DNA of 14,706 bases from Entrophospora sp. SA101 (GCA_958430865.1 CAUDNR010004230.1:2720-17425); one strand, 5' to 3'; positions 1 through 9,767 are shown, counted from the stretch's first letter. Translations and numbers: made by a program. Notes: generated by a model not told the origin, from the letters alone.

Positions 1-1
1 T

Positions 2-2902
2 GTTTTAAAGGAAAATTTGGCAGAGGGATGGTCATTGGCTGAAAAAGATGGTATTACAGGTCTTGTACCTGAATCATATATAACAGTAAATATTTTTCTT
101 TTTTAAAAAAAAAGAACCAAATTTTAATTTTTTTATAATTATCAATCACTTACATACAAATATATATATATACGCATATGATTTAGTTTACCACCGAATT
201 TACAGAACTTCATAATACTCCACTTTCACCATCATCATCGTCATTATCAAGTTTATCTCCACCATTATTATCAAGTTCACCTCCACCATTATCATCTGAT
301 AGCGATTCCATCAATTCAACAACTTTAATGTCATCACCATTATCAACGACAACAGAAGTAATAGTAAATGGATCAACAACAACAACGACACCATCATCAG
401 CGCGTAATAGTACAATACTGGGTAGAAGACAATTGAATAGGTTTAGTTGGTTTGTGACAACTGGTGTAGAAGAATTTATATTAAGTGGTGGCCAACCATT
501 GTTAACAAGTGAAAATCATAGTAGTGATGACAATGTTCATCATCATCAAATAGAGAGATCTGAAGATGAAGATGAAGAACAAATAACCGAATCTGATAAA
601 CATTATATTGAGGTTTCGTTTCTATGACTATTTAATAATTATTCTTGAAATTATTACAATGGTGAAATTTATAAATTTTATTTATGAATTTTATTAGAGT
701 GGACCAAGCTGGCAAGAAAAAGCACCAACATTTAAAGTATTAGTCCATAACCCAGAAAAAAGAGTAAAACTTGGCGGTGTTCAAGAATATACGATATTTT
801 ATGTCACTTCATTAGTAAGTCGCAAATTAAATTTTTGTATTTTATAATAGCAGACTATATAATAACAACCCATTAATCTATTATTATTAACCTATTAATT
901 TTATCCTAGTTTACAGAAGGTGCACAGGTCACAGTCGAAAGAAGATTTAGCCAATTTGAATGGCTGCATAGACATTTAGCAGCAAAATTTAGTGCCTTCA
1001 TATTACCACCACTTCCAGAAAAACAATATGCTGGTAAACATTATAATAACATTTATTCTCTATGGCAATAGTAATGGTGAATTAATTAATTAAATTTATT
1101 GATTAATTAGGGCGATTTAATGAACAATTTGTTGAAAAACGTAGACGTGCTTTAGAACGTTACATTAATCGATTAGCTCGACATCCAGTAATTCGCTATT
1201 CTGATCTGCTTACGCATTTCTTGAGTTGTGAGAATGATAATGTATTGTATATAATATAACTATCTATTAATTAATCAATCAGTCAATTAATTAATTATCC
1301 AAGTAGTAATTAATTCAAAAAAATTTTTTTTCTTAGGAATGGTATAAACGAGAAAAGCAATTTGAATCAGATCAGATTATTGGACATGTATTTTTTCAAC
1401 ATGTTTATCATCCAGAATACAATGTCGACGATGGGTATAATAAATAAATGATATTCTTTTATTTTTTTTTAAAATAAGACAATTTATTTATTTATTTACA
1501 ATGTTTAAAATGCATATAAATGTAGAGATGTTGAAACAATTGAAAGATTTGAAGCACATTCACGTGCAATGGAAAAGCTTATGCCGTTTATTAACGAGGC
1601 ATCACAATCTCATAAAGATTCTGTCGATGGTAAGAACAACAAAAAAAAACTTCTATTTCTTTAACATATCTCAAATCTAACATTTATTTTAATTTATTAT
1701 TTAATAGAAATGCAAAAACAATATCGTAAAGTTAGTTATGCTTTATTAAAACTTATTACTGGTCATAATTTGGGAGAAGGTTATGAAATGTTGAATGAAG
1801 AAGGTGCTTGGTGTTGGAGAGATGGTTGTCAAGGTTAATAATAAATATTTTAAAACAATAAAAATACTTGATTTTTTCCCTTCCTCCAAAAAAAAAAATT
1901 AACCATGACTTTTATTTTTAATTAGCTTGTCTTAGTCTCACAAAGGCGCTCCAATCAATTGCGGAAAGCATGCAATCAATAGCTAACATATATGAAACAT
2001 ATGTATGTATATCGTAGTTAGTATTAATATTTACATTCTTTTTTTTTCTAAGTTAATAATAATCTTCTTTTATTATTATTAAATAAAAGTCAAACGAAAC
2101 TTGTATGCCATGGTTAGAACATATGAAAGATTATAGTTATCCTGCCAGTAATTATGAGGTACTATAATTCACAGATTTTAATAGGTTTTTTGGAGGAGGC
2201 TTAAATTAACTTCTCTTTTGTTTCTAAATATATAGCCATTGATTGATATGCATACGGGAACATATAGGAAGTTTAAAGAAGTTTCTGATGAAAATGCAAA
2301 TCATCAATTGTTGGAGGTAATAATTTTAATTTTCTAAAATTTAATTTAAAATTTATCAAAGCTTAAATAAAAAATTAATAAAAACATAGGAGGTAGATCT
2401 TGAAACAGTTAAATCGCGTTGTGACACTGTGTTTAATGTCACACTAGCAGAAGTTGATCGAATACATGAGGAAAGAGTTCAAGATTTTCGTGAAGTTACT
2501 AGACAATACCTAGATGGACAAATAGAATTTCATGAAAAGGTTCTCGAAGAGCTTCGACAGGCTCGAGCAAATTTTGATGAACCACATTATTCTTCATTAT
2601 CGCAAACGCCACGTATTTCAAATGAATATGAAAAATTAGTTGATGAATTACATCAAAAATCCATAAACCATAACAATTACAATAACAACACATACAACAA
2701 CAACACAATTACATCAATATCATCATCGTCAATAATGACACCACATTCTAGACCGATTTCGTCTGTTTCTTCAGTTTCTGAGATTGTTGGTGGTGTTGTT
2801 GCAGATGGTGTCGATAGTTTAAATAATTTCTTGAGACGTACTACTAGGAATTCGATTAGCAGGAGCACTGTTTTGGATATGTGGTGGAATAGGAATAGTT
2901 GA
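2..2902 (+). CDS. Sorting nexin with SH3, PX and BAR regions (SNX9/18/33-like), 5' partial
   Basis: This is a phosphoinositide-binding, membrane-curving adaptor of the endocytic/endosomal pathway. Exons read as 2-85, 187-612, 698-814, 910-1033, 1111-1241, 1337-1434, 1526-1629, 1708-1833, 1926-2002, 2090-2158, 2236-2316 and 2390-2902; all eleven introns (73-101 bp) are GT-AG, and the exons sum to 649 codons plus TGA. Residues 1-28 are the end of an SH3 domain (WSLAEKDGITGLVPESYI). Residues 29-150 form a Ser/Pro/Thr-rich, then acidic linker. PX spans about 171-294, with RRFSQFEWLH, PPLPEKQ and a basic FVEKRRRALERYINRL helix. A helical BAR-like region runs from about 300 to 540, beginning ESDQIIGHVFFQHVYHPEY and VERFEAHSRAMEKLM-like segments. 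A Ser/Asn-rich tail follows and ends in DMWWNRNS. The start codon and most of the SH3 domain lie left of the window. Identity rests on domain order and motifs; the orthology within the SNX9 group is inferred. Confidence 0.93.
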
Positions 2903-3231
2903 TTGGTTGTTAATTTATGTTGGGAATGGAAAATGATGGTTTTTGTATATTATATTTATATTCATTAATTGACAATTGTATTTTTAGGTTTTTTTATATT
3001 ATAGATACATACCATACATTAATACTTGTAAAAAATTATATTCCAGTTTTTTGATTATATAAACAATAATGATATTAGTTGATCATTTGTAATTTCTGAA
3101 TTAATTTATCAACATCCAAATTACAAGAAAAATTATTTATTTACATATAAAAGTTAACCGGGAACTTTCTTCGGAATATATATTGATTCTCCATAGGAAA
3201 GGAATATAAACCGGCTCTTTAACTTAAAATT
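2903..3231. other. 3' flank of the sorting-nexin gene and intergenic DNA
   Basis: This AT-rich stretch has no convincing coding frame. The part just after the stop codon is probably the 3' UTR of the SNX-like gene. It holds several A/T-rich polyadenylation-like words but no clear single cleavage site. Confidence 0.4.
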
Positions 3232-3523
3232 ATGTCTGCAGCTCTAGTCACTCGTGGTGCACTGAAGATCACAAATTCCCCACTTTTTGAGGTATAACTA
3301 CTGTCCTAAACATTTTATTATCAATATCTCTTTTCTCCGGGTGAGTGTTTATAATCAACTTACTATTTGCAAATAATCTTGTTCCTAAATTCATCTACTA
3401 TATGAGATCAATACTAATGCCAATAAGCGTGGGGAATTGAGCACTACGATCTACATTGATGCAAATTCTTTCTTATCTACAGAAGTTAAAATGATAACCA
3501 TATCCTTTGTAGGCATCATTTAA
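3232..3523 (+). CDS. Possible small two-exon gene or truncated 5' end of a lost gene
   Basis: An ATG at 3232 opens 20 codons (MSAALVTRGALKITNSPLFE) that stop at a GTATAA donor after 3291. A TACTAAT branch-point-like word lies just before an AAG acceptor at 3427. The second exon, 3428-3520 plus TAA, continues in phase with 31 codons (RGELSTTIYIDANS...). The N-terminus has Arg and Lys with no acidic residue until its end, which would suit a mitochondrial targeting sequence, but that is inference. The 51-residue product matches nothing I recognise. It may be the first exons of a gene cut off by later insertions, since a possible LTR end lies about 150 bp downstream, or a chance spliced frame. 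Confidence 0.3.
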
Positions 3524-3668
3524 ATCAGTTTTACAGTAGAAAATTTCTTATGAATTAGCAATTATTATTATTGTTTTAATTGATCATTCTTTTCAAAAAA
3601 AAAAAAAACAAAAGCATTGTTTCGTTAATATATTTTCAAAAAATAATTCCAAAGTTACTGAATTAATT

Positions 3669-3841
3669 TGTTAAATATTTAAATTCACAGTTTTTCTTTA
3701 GAACGTGATTCAATTACCACCGTGACGCGAGTTCATTGTAGTGAGTAGCTAATTATAAAAAATAAATTGGCGAAGCAAATAAAGTTCACTGCAAACAGGA
3801 TTAACTTGTTCATGATATTAAATACATTGGCGACTCTGGAG
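3669..3841 (+). mobile_element. Possible LTR retrotransposon fragment: LTR end plus primer-binding site
   Basis: The sequence TTGGCGACTCTGGAG at 3827-3841 begins with the TGG that pairs with a tRNA CCA end. It directly follows a CA dinucleotide, as in the order LTR-CA then PBS. Upstream are a TATAAAA-like word (about 3753), an AATAAA (about 3776) and a TG start candidate at 3669 (TGTTAAATATT), which would make a short LTR of about 158 bp. No second LTR copy and no gag or pol frame is visible in the window, so this would be a degraded remnant. The left boundary is a guess. Confidence 0.3.
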
Positions 3842-3935
3842 CTACAAATGAAGAGTTAAAGTCTCACAAGTTATTTAACAAAAGAATTTAAAAATTTAAT
3901 ATGGAGAGGAAAAATTGAAATGCTTTATTTTTTTA

Positions 3936-4127
3936 TTATTGGTTTAGAAGATATTCATGAACAAAGTGTCGTTCATCGTGACAGTATTCTTCAAAGTAAT
4001 CTGTTGCAAATTTGGGATTATCGAAATAAGAATAGTGTAAACTGAAGTACTCCCTTATAAGTGTTAAATGGTAAACCCTATACAAAGGCATTATACATAT
4101 ACAATTTTCATAATAGAGATCTTGCAA
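3936..4127 (-). pseudogene. Unidentified coding-like fragment, minus strand
   Basis: An open frame of about 63 codons ends in TAA at 3936 and has no ATG at its upstream end. Its composition is protein-like, with aromatic and charged residues such as YFDNPKFATDYFEEYCHDER. I recognise no family. Open runs of this length are expected by chance in DNA this AT-rich, so it is listed only as a possible relic. Confidence 0.18.
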
Positions 4128-4786
4128 TCAAGATACGCGAAGACCTGGGTTTTCAATTAATGCACCAAAAACTTTAATATTATAAATATATGAATACTGA
4201 TCCAGATAGATGACCATTTGATATAATAGATAAGGCTGAATTTCTCATAACCAATTATTGGTAATAGTAATTATTATATTAACTTTAAAGTTGATAAACG
4301 GATTTAAATATATTATTGGATAAATTTTTTATCTAAAACTATTATTATATATTTATTTGTTTTTATACACTTATTCGCTTTTTTTTTTAATTGAAATAAA
4401 AGTTATGGTAAAAAATGACAAATTAGAACAATTAATCCTACCATTTAACAAGTATAGCCGATTATGGTTTGACTTTTGGGCTACGCTCGTCAATTGACTC
4501 GGTATTTGTCAATTAATTAGTTTATGAATTTACTTTGGTTCTCGCTTATTGCCTCTTCCTTGTACCTAGAAAATTTCAACGAACCTGTGAGCAAAATTAA
4601 TGGTACCAGATAAATGTAAATAAACAGATATGGCTCTTTTACAAAACTCAAAGGCTTCTGTAAAGTTCCTTTATTTACTTGTGACCAATTTATTTCAATT
4701 ATTTGCTCTTGTTTATATATATTTGGCTGATTCAAACTTACAAAACAAGCTAAACAGCCTTGCGTTTATGATTAAATAACACACCA
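4128..4786. other. Gene-poor AT-rich stretch
   Basis: No supported gene is visible. A minus-strand open run at 4517-4735 lacks an ATG and contains a hydrophobic segment (FIYIYLVPLILLTG), but nothing links it to a family or to neighbouring exons. Confidence 0.35.
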
Positions 4787-5065
4787 ATGTTTCCAATTGA
4801 CAATAATTCACTGACCGTTGTTAATACTCACTAATTAACCAACGACACTAGAGAAAATAACGTTACTAAATTACTCCATCAAGTAAATAGTCAGTCCTTA
4901 TTAACAATTCCTGGGAAAGAGTTAAGCATTAAATGGAATTACGAAAGAATTTAAAATAGCAAGCAAACCGCTTACTATTTAAAACTAAAGAATCAAAGCC
5001 CTATCAAACAAGCTGAAGTAAACTTTATTAATATTATAGCCTGCCTGTCGAATCGAACGTTCTGA
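4787..5065 (+). pseudogene. Decayed unidentified coding frame
   Basis: One frame from an ATG at 4787 runs 92 codons to TGA at 5063, with only two internal stops (TAA at 4832 and TAA at 4952). At this base composition seven or eight stops would be expected. Segments such as LLTIPGKELSIKWNYERI and AEVNFINIIACLSNRTF have ordinary protein composition rather than low-complexity bias. I do not recognise the family. The most likely reading is a gene fragment that has lost its reading frame, and chance is not excluded. Confidence 0.3.
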
Positions 5066-5661
5066 TAGACCATAAAAATCGAATATTCGTTGTCTTTATA
5101 GTAAAAATTTTCAGTGTAGTAACGGTACATTTTTTTATAAAGACTGATGATTTTGCCACAGGGACTTTCAGTTAAATTACATTATGAGCTTAAAAAATTT
5201 CGAAGAATTTGTTCAAAATTTTATTAAAAATCTATGCTTTTGAGCAATTGATTTTTTTTTCTCAAGCGAGAAATACTTTGCCAAAGAAATTTCGGCCAAA
5301 GTTTAATATAAATAATAGAGAAAGAGGAGCCTACAAAATGATATCATTTTAATATCTGCGTTTTTGTGTAAAGATGTCTGCGACTTTTGTTCATGTAATA
5401 TATTTGGTTCGAAACACAGTTGGTTTGAATCGTTGAAAAATTTTAATCAAAAAATTAATTAAAAAGCCAATCAAATGTTTTTTAACTGATGATGATCAGA
5501 AAGAAGAATAAATGAAAAATTAATAAACATAAGCATTTGATTAACTTTCAAATTATGTAAATTTTTATCTATTTAAAGAATAAAAAAATATTCTTCTAAT
5601 CTATCAAAAAAACAAACAAAAATAATAATTTATCTAAAAAATATTTTTTCAATAAATAAAA
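5066..5661. promoter_or_regulatory. Upstream region and A-rich leader of the gene at 5662
   Basis: No coding frame is convincing here. The last 130 bp before the ATG at 5662 are strongly A-rich with poly-A and CAAAAA-like runs, as in fungal 5' UTRs. The start context is A-rich (aataaaaATG). No clear TATA box could be fixed. Confidence 0.35.
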
Positions 5662-6114
5662 ATGATTATTGTACGATTGATTTTTGTTGTTTTGTTAACT
5701 TTAAGTCTAACAAATGCATTAGCTCCTTCTCCTTCTTCAATTGCTACCACAACCACTAACACTAAAAAAGAAAGCCTATCCTCTTATCTTGATGACGATC
5801 TAGAAGGACAAAATCATGAAGAAGGCGACGAAGAAAATCATTGATCTTGTCTTTCTAACACTTCTGGCAGTTGTATTGCGCGAAATGCTGAAAATGAATC
5901 GAAAGATTCATCATCGCCATCTAATGAACTAAATGAAGATGATCATAATGGTGAAAATGTTAAAGATCAACAGGGCGGTGGTCGTGGCGGTCGTGATGGT
6001 CGTTATTGATGTGTACGTTGTGTACGGAAATGTACATTTAGATATAGAAGTTGTAATCGCATATTTAGATGCATTAGAAATTGTAGAGATAGAGATAACA
6101 GAGATGATGATTAA
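5662..6114 (+). pseudogene. Secreted acidic/Cys-rich protein gene with two in-frame TGA codons
   Basis: The ATG opens a frame of 150 codons ending in TAA at 6112, interrupted only by TGA at codon 61 (5842) and codon 116 (6007). Residues 1 to about 20 are a clear signal peptide (MIIVRLIFVVLLTLSLTNA). Residues 22-60 are Ser/Thr-rich, then acidic (DDDLEGQNHEEGDEENH). After the first TGA come a Cys pair (63, 71), an Asn/Glu/Asp/Ser-rich part and a Gly/Arg stretch. After the second TGA lies an Arg-rich segment with Cys at 117, 120, 124, 131, 137 and 141, then DRDNRDDD. An acidic pro-region ahead of a cationic Cys-rich end resembles precursors of secreted peptides or effectors; that role is inferred. 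No GT lies in the roughly 130 bases before the first TGA, so an ordinary intron there cannot remove it. Alternatives are a real 60-residue secreted product, readthrough, or sequencing error. Confidence 0.6.
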
Positions 6115-6164
6115 AAAGTGTTTAGATGTTATGTAATAGTATAATTATTGTTATTAAAACTTGG

Positions 6165-6170
6165 AATAAA
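6165..6170 (+). terminator. AATAAA polyadenylation signal
   Basis: A canonical AATAAA lies about 50 bp after the TAA at 6112, with further AATAAA-like words nearby. It would serve the secreted-protein locus, and its retention suggests the locus was a transcribed gene at least until recently. Confidence 0.45.
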
Positions 6171-6202
6171 TAATAAAAAATTAAAATTATTTCCAATAAA
6201 CA

Positions 6203-6281
<79 letters not shown>
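6203..6281 (+). repeat. (AAT)n microsatellite
   Basis: About 26 uninterrupted copies of a trinucleotide repeat (ATA/AAT register) lie just downstream of the secreted-protein locus. It is outside any coding frame I can support. The length is likely variable between isolates. Confidence 0.97.
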
Positions 6282-6828
6282 GCAATTGGACTAACGGTTT
6301 AAATCGCAAAATTTGTGTATTCTGTTAAATAAATCTATTTAGTTTAATTTAAACATGGCCATTATTTTTAGCAAAATTTGAAAAGTATTATTAGAAATAC
6401 TAGGAATGCCCAATGGGTTGTTTAAGAGGAACACAATCATTAATTCGACTATTTTTTATTTTTATTAAAGTTTTTTTTTGGTGTCTGTATTCTAATATGT
6501 TGGGTTAAAAGTTTGGAAAGGATCATGGGAAGAAAAAGACTATTTTTATTCAAAAAATTATAATTATTAACGAAAAATCTTTTGACGGTACAAGAAACAT
6601 GACAATTAAATCTGAAGAATGGAAAAAATGATATTAATTGATTTTTTACCTCTTTTTTTCGCCTCTGCTTTTATTTATGAAAATGATATTTTATTTTTTG
6701 ATGGAATAAATTATTTGTGTGTTATAAGATCAACTTTATCATTTTCATTGAGTTAAAATTTACGCGTTGCAAAAAAAAATATTTGAAATTTACGAAAAAA
6801 TTTTTTTTTGTATGATTCTCTGTTTTGA
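6282..6828. other. AT-rich stretch without a recognisable gene
   Basis: Homopolymer A and T runs dominate. No frame with protein-like composition, RNA gene or repeat structure was found. Confidence 0.4.
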
Positions 6829-7228
6829 CCAACTGATATTGCATTTGTGACTGTCACTGAAAATGGTATTTGTATAATAAAAAAATCAGGTGCGATGAAT
6901 CCAGAAAGTTTAAGATATGCAGGTAAAAGTCGAAATTCAAAATAATGGTTCAGCTTGACACAGTGTAATAAATTGGCTTGGTGAGATCTAGAAGTGAATG
7001 CATTCATCTAAAAGCAAAGCATGTCAAATTTACTATCAAGTCATGATATTACAATAATGATATATTTTGAATTACGACGAGTTGCCTAATGAAACAGCAT
7101 CAGCATCAAATACAATGGTGATGCAAGCAATTATTAAAAAACCACCACCATCTCATGTTACAAGTGAGCATTCATTAAATGGGTGTATCCACTATGTTCA
7201 AATTGCAGGTCATTCTTTTCATACTTGA
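6829..7228 (+). pseudogene. Two short coding-like fragments, unidentified
   Basis: The first run (6829-6945, 38 codons then TAA) reads FVTVTENGICIIKKSGAMNP in its middle. It is followed by a stretch with several stops. The second run (7061-7228, 55 codons then TGA) contains MVMQAIIKKPPPSHVTSEHS. Both have ordinary protein composition and may be pieces of one degraded gene. No family was recognised and each run alone is within chance length. Confidence 0.22.
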
Positions 7229-7455
7229 GGGAAAATTTTTATTGACATTTAAATTTGGTGTTAAAAATAGAAATAATAGTTTGAACGGCCCAAGTATAAT
7301 CTATACATAAATAAATTTACAGTTTATAGTTTATTATATAAAAAAAGGGAAATTGTAAATACAAAAAATAAGTAACTTTTACAATCAAAATAAAAACATC
7401 GTTTATTTAAATGTTTATAACAGAAAGAAAAAGATTGACGTTGACTTCAACAAAA

Positions 7456-8683
7456 TCACCATTGTGGCATATCGATTTGCGTCTTTTCACACAATTTCAT
7501 TATTGTTTCTTTCATTTCCCTAATTATTCTATCCTTTTCATTTTCATCATTTTTTTCATCATCATTTTTTTCTTCATACTCATTTGATTCTTGATCTATG
7601 TATTCGCGCAGACCACATTGAGTGAATGTTGTTGAAGTAGCCAGAAAGTTACCAGATGCTAGTTCCTTCTGTGTAAAGAAGGACACATTTCTTGTTAAAG
7701 AGAGGACCAGTATAAACACGCATTCTTTGACAAAGTAAAAATTTGCTTGCCATTTTAACACAATAAATAATGTCTGCAGGATATTCGGGAGATAAAAACA
7801 TCTGAGAAATAATATAGGAAAAATATTCGAATTAAGTATTTCATATAATCTCTTTGAATTACACACCATGAGACAAAATAGCATAAAAGCAATGAACATT
7901 GTAATTAACAGTATCCTAAATGATGTAAGGAATACTTACTATATTAATTGGATCAAAAAAATGTTTAGTTGTATGGAATGACTATAGCTGGAAAAAATGA
8001 CAAGAAAAAATTGACAAACAAAAACCATAGGCAGCTTTTCACCACTAAGTTGTTGAACTTTTTTATATTTAAGTATTGCGACAACTGCGCAAACTACATG
8101 CAAACTCATGTTTACAAAATGAAAATATCTTTATTCTCAGCAAATCATCATAGGCTAAAGCAACTATCGGCGGAATCACCCAAGTGACTATGTTATATAA
8201 TATGTCATTCAGTAATGGCAACAGCACATTTTTGATGCGCCCAGTTTTCCCTGAAATATTGAAAAACAGGGTATATGCAGGTCGAGTACTGTACACTTCG
8301 TGCAGTGAGTATAGTACGAACATAAAAAATTAGAGATTGAGTACAGTAAGTATGATTATAAATTCCACATACCCAACCTAAAAAAGGCATGTAAGTACAA
8401 TTATCATTATTAAAAATGGTTCGTACAATATTTGCTGCACGAAGTGTACAGTATATACTCAATCTAACACAACTATGAAAAACAAGACAAAAAAGACAGG
8501 AAATAATGTATTAAGCATCGCACCATACACATCCCCTTCAGATTTATAAACCACAAGTGGAAGGAAGGAGTGAAAATAAGTGATTTTCCACAAGATAAAT
8601 TTCAAGAAATTTGATTTAACTTGCTTGTTGGGAATAGATCCTTTGAAGAGAAAATCATTGGTTGACTTATGGGCACAACTCAC
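7456..8683 (-). CDS. Putative multi-pass membrane protein gene, model incomplete, possibly decayed
   Basis: The 3' part is the best supported. Minus-strand exons 7865-7915, 7653-7801 and 7456-7595 join in one frame through GT-AG introns of 63 and 57 bp and end in TGA. A further exon with a TTTCAG acceptor lies at 8106-8250 and encodes a hydrophobic segment (NILYNIV-like, then TWVIPPIVALAY). The joined 3' exons encode two hydrophobic stretches (ITMFIAFMLFCLMV; LQTLFIVLKW through FILVLSL) and a highly charged tail (EEKNDDEKNDENEKDR) ending in DMPQW. An open run at 8459-8683 with VFFVLFFIVV may be an upstream exon. I could not join the 8106-8250 exon to either neighbour without a stop or a 24-bp intron, and I found no start. 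A 163-bp inverted-repeat element sits between the two upstream pieces. The family is not recognised. Confidence 0.42.
8289..8451. mobile_element. MITE-like inverted-repeat element with TA flanks
   Basis: The ends are perfect 17-bp terminal inverted repeats, CTGTACACTTCGTGCAG on the left and its complement on the right. Imperfect pairing continues inward to about 8321 and from about 8419 (GTACGAAC / GTTCGTAC). The element is flanked by TA on both sides (8287-8288 and 8452-8453), matching the TA target duplication of Tc1/mariner-type elements. The core is AT-rich and encodes nothing, so it would be non-autonomous. It lies within the putative minus-strand membrane-protein locus, probably in an intron. 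Confidence 0.75.
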
Positions 8684-8741
8684 ATAATATCATTATTACA
8701 TGTACCTTTTTTTATCCATGATATTTTAGATCACTCGATTT

Positions 8742-8821
8742 GACTGAAATTGTGTCTACATTAAAGCTCTGAACGGTTTGGTTCAGTTTTTCGGTTTACA
8801 TTTGACCCAACAATTTCAGAC
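8742..8821. repeat. Short imperfect inverted repeat
   Basis: GACTGAAATTGT at 8742-8753 and ACAATTTCAGAC at 8810-8821 are inverted copies with one mismatch, about 56 bp apart. It could be the end pair of a very small degraded element or a chance hairpin. There is no clear target duplication. Confidence 0.35.
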
Positions 8822-8829
8822 ATTCTAAA

Positions 8830-9387
8830 TTCGTCGACTGCGCAAAAATATATATAATAACTCACTAAAAAATTATAACAACTTGTAGCTTGGTTTTGGC
8901 GAATGTGTCGCAAAGTAAAGATGCTGGAAGGATCCTGTTTCTAAATATATACAAAGTTTATAATTTTTATATCATGGTAGCAAAGGTCCATTCCTTATCA
9001 AATTAGAATGGAGGCCATGATTGAATTTTATCCATTTCACATATAATGCCATGTTTAAATACAGCTGGTCAGTTATAGGTCTGATCATTACATATTCATA
9101 GATGTATCACGCTTGGTATTAGATTAACATCAATACCAATTCGAACTACCTCTTACGGGCATTTGGTCAAAGAAGTTGATTATTAATTCGTAATTTTTTG
9201 CTCCTGCCCACATTTTAAAAAAAATTTCTTATTTTTTTTTTTTTACACTATAAATGTTCAATTCAAAGAGTCCTTTGAGTGTTTTATCTTTTTTTCAAGA
9301 GTATTCTGATATTTTTTTAATATATATTAATATTGATAGTATTGATAACTGCTTAATATATCTATTTTACCAAAATAAAAGAGTCAA
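8830..9387. other. AT-rich stretch without a recognisable gene
   Basis: No supported coding frame or RNA gene was seen. Poly-T and poly-A runs around 9220-9245 separate unremarkable sequence. Confidence 0.35.
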
Positions 9388-9767
9388 ATGATAATAGTTA
9401 AATTCATAAAGTTAGATGATCAAGATGAGTCTTTGTTAAGTGATCCTCCTATTGACCCTAAGAAGTAAAAAAAAAGACGTTATTACATATTTACAATACA
9501 AGAAAAAAGTATTGATATTGACAAAAAACAATAGAATTGTAAATTTTTCTGGCCTAGAATCCCTGATGCTGACAGAAGACAAGCTTCTCAACTAATAGCA
9601 GTAATTGCAGAGTTGATAAAATAGTTGAAAAATTTATTAGTTGAATTTTTATGTAAACACTGAAGTTTTGCATTTGTAAATGTTATTATCACAAAAATGA
9701 CAAACTCTTCATTCCCTGTTTTGGATTCAAGCGTCTCACTCACTATAACAATATAACCTAGAAAAAT
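9388..9767 (+). pseudogene. Coding-like trace upstream of the nuclease remnant
   Basis: From an ATG at 9388, one frame has four internal stops in about 122 codons, fewer than the ten or so expected. It holds protein-like pieces such as LDDQDESLLSDPPIDPKK and PRIPDADRRQASQLIAVIAE. It may be the degraded N-terminal part of the nuclease-like gene that follows on the same strand, but the frames do not join cleanly. Confidence 0.25.

Noticed and set aside
2499..2868. Minus-strand Cys-rich and Leu-rich frames within the last exon of the SNX-like gene
   Set aside because: They are antisense readings of Asn- and Ser-rich coding DNA of the sorting nexin.
4130..4175. tRNA-like patch (GGGTTTTCAATT near 4146)
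   Set aside because: No acceptor, D-arm and anticodon stems could be paired around it.
5842..5844. TGA at codon 61 as a selenocysteine codon
   Set aside because: No SECIS-like structure could be identified in the 3' region, and most fungi lack the machinery. Mutation or sequence error is simpler, though not proven.
5933..6136. Alternative plus-strand frame MKMIIMVKMLKINR... over the secreted gene
   Set aside because: It is a shifted reading of the Asn/Glu/Asp and Arg/Cys region. Its Val/Ile-rich composition is what that shift would produce, and the signal-peptide frame explains the same bases better.
6753..7007. 84-codon minus-strand open frame
   Set aside because: It overlaps the plus-strand fragment at 6829-6945 as its antisense and shows no intron or promoter context of its own.
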